DNA from: Lactobacillaceae bacterium
Lineage (GTDB): Bacteria; Bacillota; Bacilli; Lactobacillales; Lactobacillaceae
Direction of reading: 5' to 3'
NCBI GenBank assembly: GCA_031261865.1
Contig: JAISIV010000149.1
Location: 1 to 24,484 of the forward strand
DNA: 24,484 bases
Shown here one piece after another: positions 16,435-22,999 of the stretch; position 1 is the first letter of the stretch; every line of letters begins with the position of its first letter. Below the pieces are notes generated by a model. That model ran no database searches. It had not been told where the DNA came from and worked only from the letters and a program-made list of their open reading frames with translations. The position numbers and the translations under genes are program-made.

Positions 16435-17465
16435 TAGTTTTCTCCTTTGTCTAGTTCATAGACTATGAATTGATCATTTTCTCTGTTAGCTGATGCAACG
16501 TAGAATTGATCATTTTTCGTGTAGCCGAACAAATTACTTGGACCAGCACCACTCTCGATAAGTTCTTCGTGAACTACTAAGCCGTTTTGATTTTCGAATG
16601 TGAAGACGGATAAATCTTTCTTCCCATCACGGTGACCAAAAACAAATACTGGTTGACCTTCGACTACTCCACCCCATCCGGCGTGACCAAATGGAGTTGG
16701 ATCTTGTTTTTTAAATAACTCGTTGAATTGGTTGTCCATTAATCTTAGGACCGGTCCATGAAAGCCTTGAATGATGAAATATTCATCGAGGCCATCTCCG
16801 TTAACATCCAGAGGATATATGTCGCTGACTTCTTCATCAAAGAGTTTTTCTAGTTGCCAATCAGTAGAAGTTGTGGGGTATGTCAATTTGTAGACACCTT
16901 CAACTCCAGTGATTAAGCTGTAACCCAATTCGTGGAAAGACTTGTAACCATGATTCTTATGAATTGGATTCCCGATATTTTTTAAATTCTCGAACTGATT
17001 TGTTTTCCGATTGTAAGTACCAACTTGAATATGGCCGGGTCTCGACCAATCTTCGATGGAATCTTTTTCAGTGGTAATTGTTGTCCCAACGAAGTGATCG
17101 GTATTTTCATCGAAAGGAATTAAATCAAAACGATGTAAGAAAGGGGTCTGGGCAACTTTAGAAATTGAATATTCGCTTCCATTCCAGCTGGCTTTAACTA
17201 CGAATGCTTCTTCGGCAGCAAATGTCGGAATAAAGTGTTGCGTTGCTAGAAAGTCGTTGGTTCCAGGTATTTGGACAATTGACATTGTTCCTCCACCTTG
17301 TTCCCAAACTGGAATTCTTTGGAATTCATTATCTAAATCGTAAGCATAGGCTTGACCTTTATCAAACTCTGAAGCAGCAATAATTACATCGCGACTATCA
17401 GTTTTAATTCGGGAAGTGGCATATACTCCGGGCAATTGCTCAATAAACTTTTTTGAAAATTTAAT
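16434..17465 (-). CDS. Cytosolic beta-propeller-like (FG-GAP/VCBS) protein, probable AUU start
   Basis: First gene of the operon, about 343 aa. The sequence is all-beta in character with repeating blade-like units, no signal peptide, and a calcium-loop type motif DVNGDGLDEYF near residues 220-230. Conserved-looking histidines occur at ATQHF, FLHRFD, GFHGP, GHAGWGG and GHRDG. This resembles FG-GAP propellers; some, such as fungal aldos-2-ulose dehydratase, are sugar-modifying lyases, so an enzymatic role is plausible but unproven. No ATG or GTG start exists: the in-frame stop TGA is at 17483-17481, and the first TTG (17435) has no Shine-Dalgarno. AAGGAGGT (17479-17472) is ideally spaced from ATT at 17465, giving N-terminus IKFSKKFIEQ. 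The stop overlaps the next start (TAATG). Confidence 0.75.
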   Translation of the reverse strand: MKFSKKFIEQLPGVYATSRIKTDSRDVIIAASEFDKGQAYAYDLDNEFQRIPVWEQGGGTMSIVQIPGTNDFLATQHFIPTFAAEEAFVVKASWNGSEYSISKVAQTPFLHRFDLIPFDENTDHFVGTTITTEKDSIEDWSRPGHIQVGTYNRKTNQFENLKNIGNPIHKNHGYKSFHELGYSLITGVEGVYKLTYPTTSTDWQLEKLFDEEVSDIYPLDVNGDGLDEYFIIQGFHGPVLRLMDNQFNELFKKQDPTPFGHAGWGGVVEGQPVFVFGHRDGKKDLSVFTFENQNGLVVHEELIESGAGPSNLFGYTKNDQFYVASANRENDQFIVYELDKGEN

Positions 17466-17471
17466 AATCAG

Positions 17472-17479
17472 ACCTCCTT
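17472..17479 (-). promoter_or_regulatory. Perfect Shine-Dalgarno AAGGAGGT that decides an AUU start
   Basis: Fully complementary to the 16S tail, with GGAGG ending 7 nt before ATT (17465-17463) in the reading frame of the propeller gene. The nearest conventional start (TTG 17435) is 36 nt away. Confidence 0.75.
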
Positions 17480-17486
17480 GTCATTT

Positions 17487-17508
17487 AAATTTAGTTAATC
17501 GGTTAACC
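17487..17508. promoter_or_regulatory. LacI-type operator 1 (core GTTAATCGGTTAAC)
   Basis: CG-centred palindrome with core at 17494-17507, six of seven half-site positions matching, plus an AAATTTA arm. It lies just before the ribosome site of the operon's first gene. The nearby LacI-family gene is the likely regulator. Confidence 0.75.
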
Positions 17509-17538
17509 AAAGTCTTAAAAAAATAAGCTTAATTCGGA

Positions 17539-17559
17539 GTGAACCGGTTAACTAAATTT
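17539..17559. promoter_or_regulatory. LacI-type operator 2, mirror copy of operator 1
   Basis: Core GTGAACCGGTTAAC (17539-17552) followed by TAAATTT. Read on the minus strand it repeats operator 1 in the opposite orientation. The centres are 45 bp apart. No confident -35/-10 pair can be chosen between them. Confidence 0.75.
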
Positions 17560-17560
17560 C

Positions 17561-17592
17561 ATAAAAAATTCGGGAATAAATCTTCCCGAATT
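17561..17592 (-). terminator. Rho-independent terminator after the TIM-barrel isomerase
   Basis: 10-bp stem AATTCGGGAA / TTCCCGAATT (17567-17576 with 17583-17592), 6-nt loop and T-rich tail on the minus strand. It separates lacI-isomerase from the main operon. Confidence 0.88.
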
Positions 17593-17616
17593 CATTAAAA
17601 CACTTTTTATCTTTTT

Positions 17617-17630
17617 TGTAAACGCTTTCA
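17617..17630. promoter_or_regulatory. Catabolite-responsive element (cre) for CcpA
   Basis: TGTAAACGCTTTCA matches the Firmicute cre consensus TGWAARCGYTWNCW at every position. It overlaps the stop codon of the isomerase gene (17630-17628) and lies about 78 bp upstream of operator 2. It may act as a roadblock for the upstream unit or repress the operon promoter. Confidence 0.8.
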
Positions 17631-18368
17631 TAAAAGTGAAACAACGTTACCTAAATCTGTCACAAGTTGATCATCGGATGCATTTGGGTATTCTAATGCC
17701 ATATCGGTGATATTAGTGAATTCTTTTGCGATTTGGCGCCAATCTAGAAGTCCTTCTTCTAGTGAGGTTACTGAAAGCGCTTCCCTATTTTGTGCATAAT
17801 TCTTCAAATGGAGGTAGGTTGTGTACTTCTCAAACACCGGAACTGCTTTTTCAACATCCTCTGAAACAAAAGCCCAATTAGCAATATCAAAGGCAAAAGT
17901 CATGGGGATTCCTTGTTCATTGACTTGGCTTAGGAAATCCGAGATATTCTTGATACTTGCGTGGGACAAGGTCTGGTTATTTTCAACATTAAAATGAAAA
18001 CTGCCGTCGTAAAGTTGCGCCAACAAATCCCAATTACCATCAAAAGTTGAGAAGTCACCGACATTCATTTTTAAAAAGTCGGAACCCATTTCTCTCATCT
18101 GTTTGATATATTCGGCAATTTTTGGATTGATCTCTCCGTTTTCGATAACCTGATCATTTACGCTGAAGAAAACTTCAATTCCCGCATTCTTAGCGGCAGT
18201 ACCGATTTCAGAAAACTCATCAGGGTCGTCAGTTAGAAACTCATTGCGGATTTCAATCGTGTTAAATCCAAGGTCCTTAGTTTTTTGAATTAAATCAACT
18301 TGTGGTGTTCCAGCATCCATTAAATTTTTGAATGCGATTGTATTTAGTGCATAGTGTTGTAGTGTCAT
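17628..18368 (-). CDS. Sugar-phosphate isomerase/epimerase-like TIM-barrel protein
   Basis: A 246-aa AP-endonuclease-2/xylose-isomerase-like barrel, short for the family. Candidate metal ligands are seen on successive strands: Glu in TIEIRNE, Glu in FNVENN, Asp in FDIANW, His in LHLKN and Glu in ALEYP. That set matches metal-dependent ketose 3-epimerases and isomerases. GAGG precedes the ATG by 5 nt. It follows lacI by 18 nt and so is co-transcribed with it. Its substrate is probably the same sugar acid or ketose handled by the operon beyond the terminator, but this is inference. Confidence 0.8.
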   Translation of the reverse strand: MTLQHYALNTIAFKNLMDAGTPQVDLIQKTKDLGFNTIEIRNEFLTDDPDEFSEIGTAAKNAGIEVFFSVNDQVIENGEINPKIAEYIKQMREMGSDFLKMNVGDFSTFDGNWDLLAQLYDGSFHFNVENNQTLSHASIKNISDFLSQVNEQGIPMTFAFDIANWAFVSEDVEKAVPVFEKYTTYLHLKNYAQNREALSVTSLEEGLLDWRQIAKEFTNITDMALEYPNASDDQLVTDLGNVVSLL

Positions 18369-18386
18369 TTTTTCCTCGAGACAAAT

Positions 18387-19382
18387 CTAGAATGATTGGC
18401 GAATCAAAATACTGGAATTGACCGTAATTTTTTTTGGCTCGTCATAATCATTATCCTGAATTTTTTCAAAAAGTCTTTCGGCGGCTTTTTGGCCAATCTC
18501 AAATGAGTACTGACGAATAACTGAAATACCTGGATTTAAAAGTTTCATCCAATCCAAATCTTCGTAGGAACCAACTCCATAATCAGTAGGGTGGTGTTTG
18601 CCCATATACTGAAGTCGGTTCAATAAAACCAGCAAGCTAGGACCATTCATCGCAAAGAATCCTATTTTTTTATTACCTCGTTCATTAAAAATTGTTTGGA
18701 GTTTTTCATCGAAAATGTCCGCGTTGGAAACATCTAAAACAAAATCGTCATTTGAGAGTTGGAGTGCGTCTTTAAAACCTTTATAACGATCGACACGAGT
18801 GGAAATATTTTCAATCGGAAAAGTTACAAAGTATATTTCGTCGTAACCGTTATTCTTCATTAAACCGACAAACTGTTTTGTAATCTCAAAGTTATTAGAC
18901 ACAACTTCATCAAACAACATATCTTTTGACTGACGATCGAACATAACTGTATTTCGGTTCGATAAATCTTTTAAGTGAGGGGCGTTGGCATCGACTGGAT
19001 TTAAAATCAAGCCGGCACTTTCATGCGACGACAAATAATGAATGTTTTCAATTTCTTGGTCAATTGAATCGCCGGAATCTAAAAATTCGACCGAGTAATT
19101 TTTTTCTTTAGCAACCGATTGAACACCCTTCCAAATCTCAGCGATAAATGAATTGGTAATATCATTGACAACAACACCAATTATTTTCGATTCATTCCTG
19201 GCCAAAGCAGTAGCAGCGACGCTTGGTTGATAATTATTTTCCTTGATAACCTGGGCAATTTTGGTTTTGGTTTTTTCTGACATTTTGTCAAAACGATTAT
19301 TTAGATAATAAGAAATGGTGGCCTTAGATACACCAGCCATTTGAGCAATATCATCGATTGTAAATTTCTTTGGTTGGGTCAT
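18387..19382 (-). CDS. LacI-family transcriptional regulator
   Basis: A 331-aa regulator. The N-terminal helix-turn-helix reads FTIDDIAQMAGVSKATISYYLNN (7-29), followed by the hinge region and a periplasmic-binding-like effector domain starting at KIIGVVVNDITN. The YLNNRFDKMSEKTKTKI run recalls KdgR-type LacI members, which respond to sugar-acid catabolites; that assignment is from memory and tentative. It is the likely ligand-controlled repressor for the CGGTTAAC operators. No Shine-Dalgarno precedes the ATG; TATACT ends 7 nt upstream, which points to a leaderless message. Confidence 0.93.
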   Translation of the reverse strand: MTQPKKFTIDDIAQMAGVSKATISYYLNNRFDKMSEKTKTKIAQVIKENNYQPSVAATALARNESKIIGVVVNDITNSFIAEIWKGVQSVAKEKNYSVEFLDSGDSIDQEIENIHYLSSHESAGLILNPVDANAPHLKDLSNRNTVMFDRQSKDMLFDEVVSNNFEITKQFVGLMKNNGYDEIYFVTFPIENISTRVDRYKGFKDALQLSNDDFVLDVSNADIFDEKLQTIFNERGNKKIGFFAMNGPSLLVLLNRLQYMGKHHPTDYGVGSYEDLDWMKLLNPGISVIRQYSFEIGQKAAERLFEKIQDNDYDEPKKITVNSSILIRQSF

Positions 19383-19389
19383 AAAAATA

Positions 19390-19395
19390 AGTATA
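19390..19395 (-). promoter_or_regulatory. Candidate -10 element of lacI
   Basis: TATACT, 7 nt before the lacI ATG and just after the upstream terminator. No good -35 is visible (TATTAG at 17-nt spacing). The predicted transcript start coincides with the start codon. Confidence 0.45.
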
Positions 19396-19417
19396 TTCCA
19401 GGTGTGAAGTAACTAAT

Positions 19418-19443
19418 AAAAAACCCGGTAGGACCGGGTTTTT
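19418..19443 (-). terminator. Rho-independent terminator of the nucleoside hydrolase genes
   Basis: 11-bp stem AAAAACCCGGT / ACCGGGTTTTT with a 3-nt loop, T-run on the minus strand. It lies 4 nt beyond the stop of the second hydrolase gene. Confidence 0.92.
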
Positions 19444-19446
19444 AAA

Positions 19447-20391
19447 TTAACTTAAAACTTTTAGCATGTATTCCATAAAACGGTCTAAATAATTTTGAGG
19501 ATCGATGGCAACCGCGGCAAAATTATTTTTAACAGGGTCTTTTAATCTTGAAAGATCCCCAATCGTTCTGCCATCGTCCGTGGTTACTTGCATGTTTATT
19601 GGCAACAAAGTAACCAAATCTGGGTCAACCGCCACACCAACTGCAAGTGGGTCATGAAGAGCCGCTCCATCTTTATTGATATCTAAGTTGTAATATGCAT
19701 CGATGTAGTAATCAAAAATATCGGCAAACACCTGAGCTTTTTTTGTTCCAAGTTGGCGCCATTGCGCTGTTTCTTTTTTAGTAAGCAGCGTTTGCAAGGT
19801 AACATCAAGTCCAACCATCACAAGATTTTTAGCCTTTTTGAAAACAAAGTCAGCGGCCGCCAGGTCTTGGTTAATATTGGCTTCAGTATATGGGGTCACA
19901 TTTCCAGGAACCGTCAATGCCCCTCCCATAATCGTGATATTACCAATCAGTTTATTAATTTCCGGGTCCTTTTCAAAAGCGGCCGCTAAATTAGTTAATG
20001 GCCCAGTTGGGACAATTATCAAATCCTCGCCAAAATTGTGGGCTGATTCAATAATGAAATCGACAGCACTTTTATTTTCCAAGGCGCGTTCAGCGAGCGG
20101 TAATTCAACATCGCCAATACCGTTTTGACCATGAATGGCTTTAGATATTTCCATAGTTTGAAAGCTATCAGATGTACTTGAATGGGATTCGCCTAGAAAT
20201 ACCGGAACATCAGTAGCTCCTAAAACCTCTAACAATTTGAGACTATTTTGAGCAGCAGTGTCCACTAAAGTATTCCCATAAGCAGAAGTAATTCCAATTA
20301 AGTCAGCTTCTGGTGCAGCAAGCGCGTAAGCAATAGCCATCGCATCATCAACACCGGTATCTAAATCCAAAATCATTTTTTTAGTAGCCAT
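19447..20391 (-). CDS. Inosine/uridine-preferring nucleoside hydrolase
   Basis: A 314-aa calcium-dependent N-ribosyl hydrolase. The N-terminal calcium motif is DLDTGVDDA (D11, D15, D16), with PTGPLTN, MGGAL, EANINQDLAAADFVF and the C-terminal LHDPLA aspartate. It splits ribonucleosides into base and ribose. It begins directly after the rihC stop (TAA-ATG) behind AGGAG, so both are one transcript. The two paralogues are clearly different and probably divide purine and pyrimidine substrates. The specificity of this one cannot be set from sequence. Confidence 0.93.
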   Translation of the reverse strand: MATKKMILDLDTGVDDAMAIAYALAAPEADLIGITSAYGNTLVDTAAQNSLKLLEVLGATDVPVFLGESHSSTSDSFQTMEISKAIHGQNGIGDVELPLAERALENKSAVDFIIESAHNFGEDLIIVPTGPLTNLAAAFEKDPEINKLIGNITIMGGALTVPGNVTPYTEANINQDLAAADFVFKKAKNLVMVGLDVTLQTLLTKKETAQWRQLGTKKAQVFADIFDYYIDAYYNLDINKDGAALHDPLAVGVAVDPDLVTLLPINMQVTTDDGRTIGDLSRLKDPVKNNFAAVAIDPQNYLDRFMEYMLKVLS

Positions 20392-21321
20392 TTATTTATC
20401 TCCTTGTATTTCCATTTGAGAAACTTGTTCTAAGAACCACTGATTAAAAAGTGCTGGGTCAATCTTCAAGCCAATTTGAGCATTACTCGATTCAACGGAA
20501 TGAATACGATTTTGAAAATCCCAAACCGTAGCCCCAGTAGCTGTTCCGCCTACGACCACATCAATAAATCCAGATTTTACTTTAATTAATTCCGGATTCA
20601 ATAAATACAAGATGGTGTTGACATCGTGCATCGGCTTTCCACCTTTATGGCCATCATGATATTCAGAAAATAGAGCCGCAAGCATTTGGCCTGGCTTACC
20701 TGATTTTTCAATTTGATCAATTGTGTCATCAGTGAGTAAAGCTTTTAATGTGACATCTAAACCAATCATTGTTTTTTTAACGGGAGAATCAAAGACAATT
20801 TTAGCTGCATCAGGATCAGTGTAAATATTAAATTCAGCCACCGAATTAACATTACCTCGACTAACTGTTCCTCCCATCAAAACCATTTCTTCGATATTTT
20901 TGAAATCTTTAGGATGACGGTTTAGGTAGTTGGCAATATTCGTATAAGCACCAGTAGCGACAATGGTGATTTTTTCTTGCGATTTAGACACAACTTCATG
21001 GATTGCTTCAACGGCTGTTAATTCAATCGGTTTTTTTATTGGTTCGGGAAAATCGTAACCATCCATTCCGGTTTTTCCGTGAACTGAAGATGCATCTTGA
21101 TAGGGACGTCTTAGTGGTTTGTCAGCCCCGCGAGCCACAGGAATATCAGTGCGGCCGAAAAATTCTAAGATTTTTAACGCATTTGTAGTTGTTCGGTCAA
21201 CGGTGACGTTGCCAACTACACTGGTAATTAATTCAACTTGTAAATTGGGATTGTTGATAGCAACCGAAATGGCCGCGGCATCGTCAATTCCGGGATCCAT
21301 ATCTAAAATAATTTTTTTCAT
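20392..21321 (-). CDS. rihC: Ribonucleoside hydrolase, RihC-like
   Basis: A 309-aa nucleoside hydrolase. It tracks E. coli RihC well: DMDPGIDDA at the start (D9, D13, D14), TNALKILEFF, the SSVHGKTGMDGYDF block with His81, the RGNVNSVAEFNI segment, GLDVT and the MHDVNT aspartate. RihC acts on both purine and pyrimidine ribonucleosides. It is the first gene of the minus-strand pair, divergent from ribokinase. The ribosome site is weak (GGGG about 11 nt before ATG). Together with ribokinase and RpiA it forms a nucleoside scavenging module. Confidence 0.93.
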   Translation of the reverse strand: MKKIILDMDPGIDDAAAISVAINNPNLQVELITSVVGNVTVDRTTTNALKILEFFGRTDIPVARGADKPLRRPYQDASSVHGKTGMDGYDFPEPIKKPIELTAVEAIHEVVSKSQEKITIVATGAYTNIANYLNRHPKDFKNIEEMVLMGGTVSRGNVNSVAEFNIYTDPDAAKIVFDSPVKKTMIGLDVTLKALLTDDTIDQIEKSGKPGQMLAALFSEYHDGHKGGKPMHDVNTILYLLNPELIKVKSGFIDVVVGGTATGATVWDFQNRIHSVESSNAQIGLKIDPALFNQWFLEQVSQMEIQGDK

Positions 21322-21339
21322 CTGTACATTAGCCCCGTT

Positions 21340-21367
21340 AGAATATTATTAACAACTAATATATCAA
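21340..21367 (-). promoter_or_regulatory. Promoter of the nucleoside hydrolase pair
   Basis: TTGATA (21367-21362), 16-nt spacer and TATTCT (21345-21340) in the 60-nt divergent gap. It overlaps a weaker plus-strand candidate for rbsK (TTAGAA 21338-21343, TATATC 21360-21365), so both directions could be controlled together. Confidence 0.55.
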
Positions 21368-21382
21368 CTTGTGAGGATTAAC

Positions 21383-22315
21383 ATGGACAAAAAAATAGTA
21401 GTAATCGGAAGCTTAAATATTGATATTGTTTTGAACTTGGCGCGTCTTCCAAGAGAAGGCGAAACTTTAAGTTTGTCGGGCAAGACAATAAACTTCGGAG
21501 GTAAAGGAGCTAATCAAGCCGTAGCTGCTAAAAGACAAGGCTCGCATGTGGATTTTATTGGTGCCGTGGGAAAAGACTCCGATGGAGATAGCTTTATCAA
21601 TTTGTTCGATAAAGAAGGAATTGGTTTTAACTCAATCGAAAGAAAAGTCGATGTCTCAACTGGAAATGCATATATCATGCTAGAAGACGACAGTCACAAC
21701 ACAATCATGGTTTTAGGTGGAGCCAATATGGCTTTAACAGTAGAAGACGTTGAAAAACACAAAGCATTAATTGAGAGCGCCGATGTTGTTGTTGCTCAAT
21801 TAGAAGTTCCCCAAGCCGCGATTGATTATGGATTTAAAATTGCTCACGAAAATGGTGCGTTGACAATCCTCAACCCTGCTCCCGTAACTAACAAAGTGTT
21901 ACCAAGCATTTTAAAAAATACCGATTTACTAGTTCCAAACGAAACTGAAGCTGCCGCTTTATTAAACTTAGAACCAACTACTGAAATCGATAAATTAGTC
22001 GAACGGATTCCTTTATTTGAACGTCTATTAGGTGTTAAAAATTTCGTGGTGACTTTAGGTGATCAAGGTGCTTTTTATAACGTTAATGGCGACTGGAATT
22101 TAGTTAAAGCTTTAAAGGTAGATGCAATCGACACAACCGCTGCTGGTGACACTTTTATCGGAACGATGGCCGCCCATATTCAAAAAGATCTTTCTAATAT
22201 TGTTGATGTTTTAAAGATGGCTACTGCCGCCAGTTCAATTGTTGTCACTCGCGATGGCGCTATTCCTGCTATTCCTAGAAAAGAAGAAGTGATAGCTGAA
22301 TATGAGAAAATGTAA
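21383..22315 (+). CDS. rbsK: Ribokinase
   Basis: PfkB-family kinase forming ribose-5-P from ribose and ATP. From the ATG at 21383 it is 310 aa. Seen are VIGSLNIDIV at the N-terminus, the substrate motif GGKGANQA (about 39-46), LNPAPV, NETEA and the catalytic DTTAAGD (D256). The ATG is chosen over GTG 21371 because the GTG overlaps the GAGG ribosome site. It takes the ribose released by the divergent hydrolases. rpiA follows within 3 nt. No ribose permease or pyranase is nearby. Confidence 0.96.
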   Translation: MDKKIVVIGSLNIDIVLNLARLPREGETLSLSGKTINFGGKGANQAVAAKRQGSHVDFIGAVGKDSDGDSFINLFDKEGIGFNSIERKVDVSTGNAYIMLEDDSHNTIMVLGGANMALTVEDVEKHKALIESADVVVAQLEVPQAAIDYGFKIAHENGALTILNPAPVTNKVLPSILKNTDLLVPNETEAAALLNLEPTTEIDKLVERIPLFERLLGVKNFVVTLGDQGAFYNVNGDWNLVKALKVDAIDTTAAGDTFIGTMAAHIQKDLSNIVDVLKMATAASSIVVTRDGAIPAIPRKEEVIAEYEKM

Positions 22316-22318
22316 TTG

Positions 22319-22999
22319 ATGACTACTGTTAACGAACAAAAACAAATAGCAGCAAGTAAAGCTTTGGAATTCATTGAAGATGGGATGACTGTCGGATTGG
22401 GAACCGGTTCTACGGCTGCTTTTTTTATTGAACAATTAGCTGACAAAATCGAACTCGAGAACTGGCACATTAGAGGAGTTGCCACTTCTTTTCGTTCCGA
22501 AAAATTAGCTCGAGAATTAGGAATTGATGTTGTCAATGTTGATGACGTTAAATACGTTGATGTTACTGTCGATGGAGCTGACGTAGTTGATCCTCAATTC
22601 AGCGGTATTAAAGGTGGCGGAGCTGCACTCTTATTTGAAAAAGTCGTTGCTAAAATTTCTAAGAAAAATATTTGGATTGTCGACAACGCTAAATTGCAAA
22701 GCCGCCTGCATGATTTCAATTTACCGATTGAAGTCGTTAAATTTGGAAGCCAACATATTTTCAATTTCCTAGAAGATATGGGACTGAACCCCACTTGGCG
22801 TTCTTATGGTGACGTTGAAAAAATGACAACCGATTCAAATAACTATATTATCGATGCTCACATTGCTGATTATCCTAACCTAGCCGAATTGGCCAATGAA
22901 CTGGATCACAAAACTGGTGTAGTTGAACACGGGATTTTTATGGAAATTGCCGATATGTTGGTGATTGGTGACATGGAAGTTAAAGCTAAAAATGAATAG
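22319..22999 (+). CDS. rpiA: Ribose-5-phosphate isomerase A
   Basis: Interconverts ribose-5-P and ribulose-5-P. It has 226 aa from ATG 22319 (a TTG one codon earlier is less likely). Motifs are GLGTGSTAAFFI (phosphate loop), GVATSFRSE, the catalytic VDGADVVD aspartates, the KGGGAALLFEK lysine and glutamate, and VDNAKL. It sits 3 nt after rbsK, passing ribose-5-P directly toward the pentose-phosphate and phosphoketolase steps. The ribosome site is weak, so translation may rely on coupling to rbsK. Confidence 0.96.
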   Translation: MTTVNEQKQIAASKALEFIEDGMTVGLGTGSTAAFFIEQLADKIELENWHIRGVATSFRSEKLARELGIDVVNVDDVKYVDVTVDGADVVDPQFSGIKGGGAALLFEKVVAKISKKNIWIVDNAKLQSRLHDFNLPIEVVKFGSQHIFNFLEDMGLNPTWRSYGDVEKMTTDSNNYIIDAHIADYPNLAELANELDHKTGVVEHGIFMEIADMLVIGDMEVKAKNE

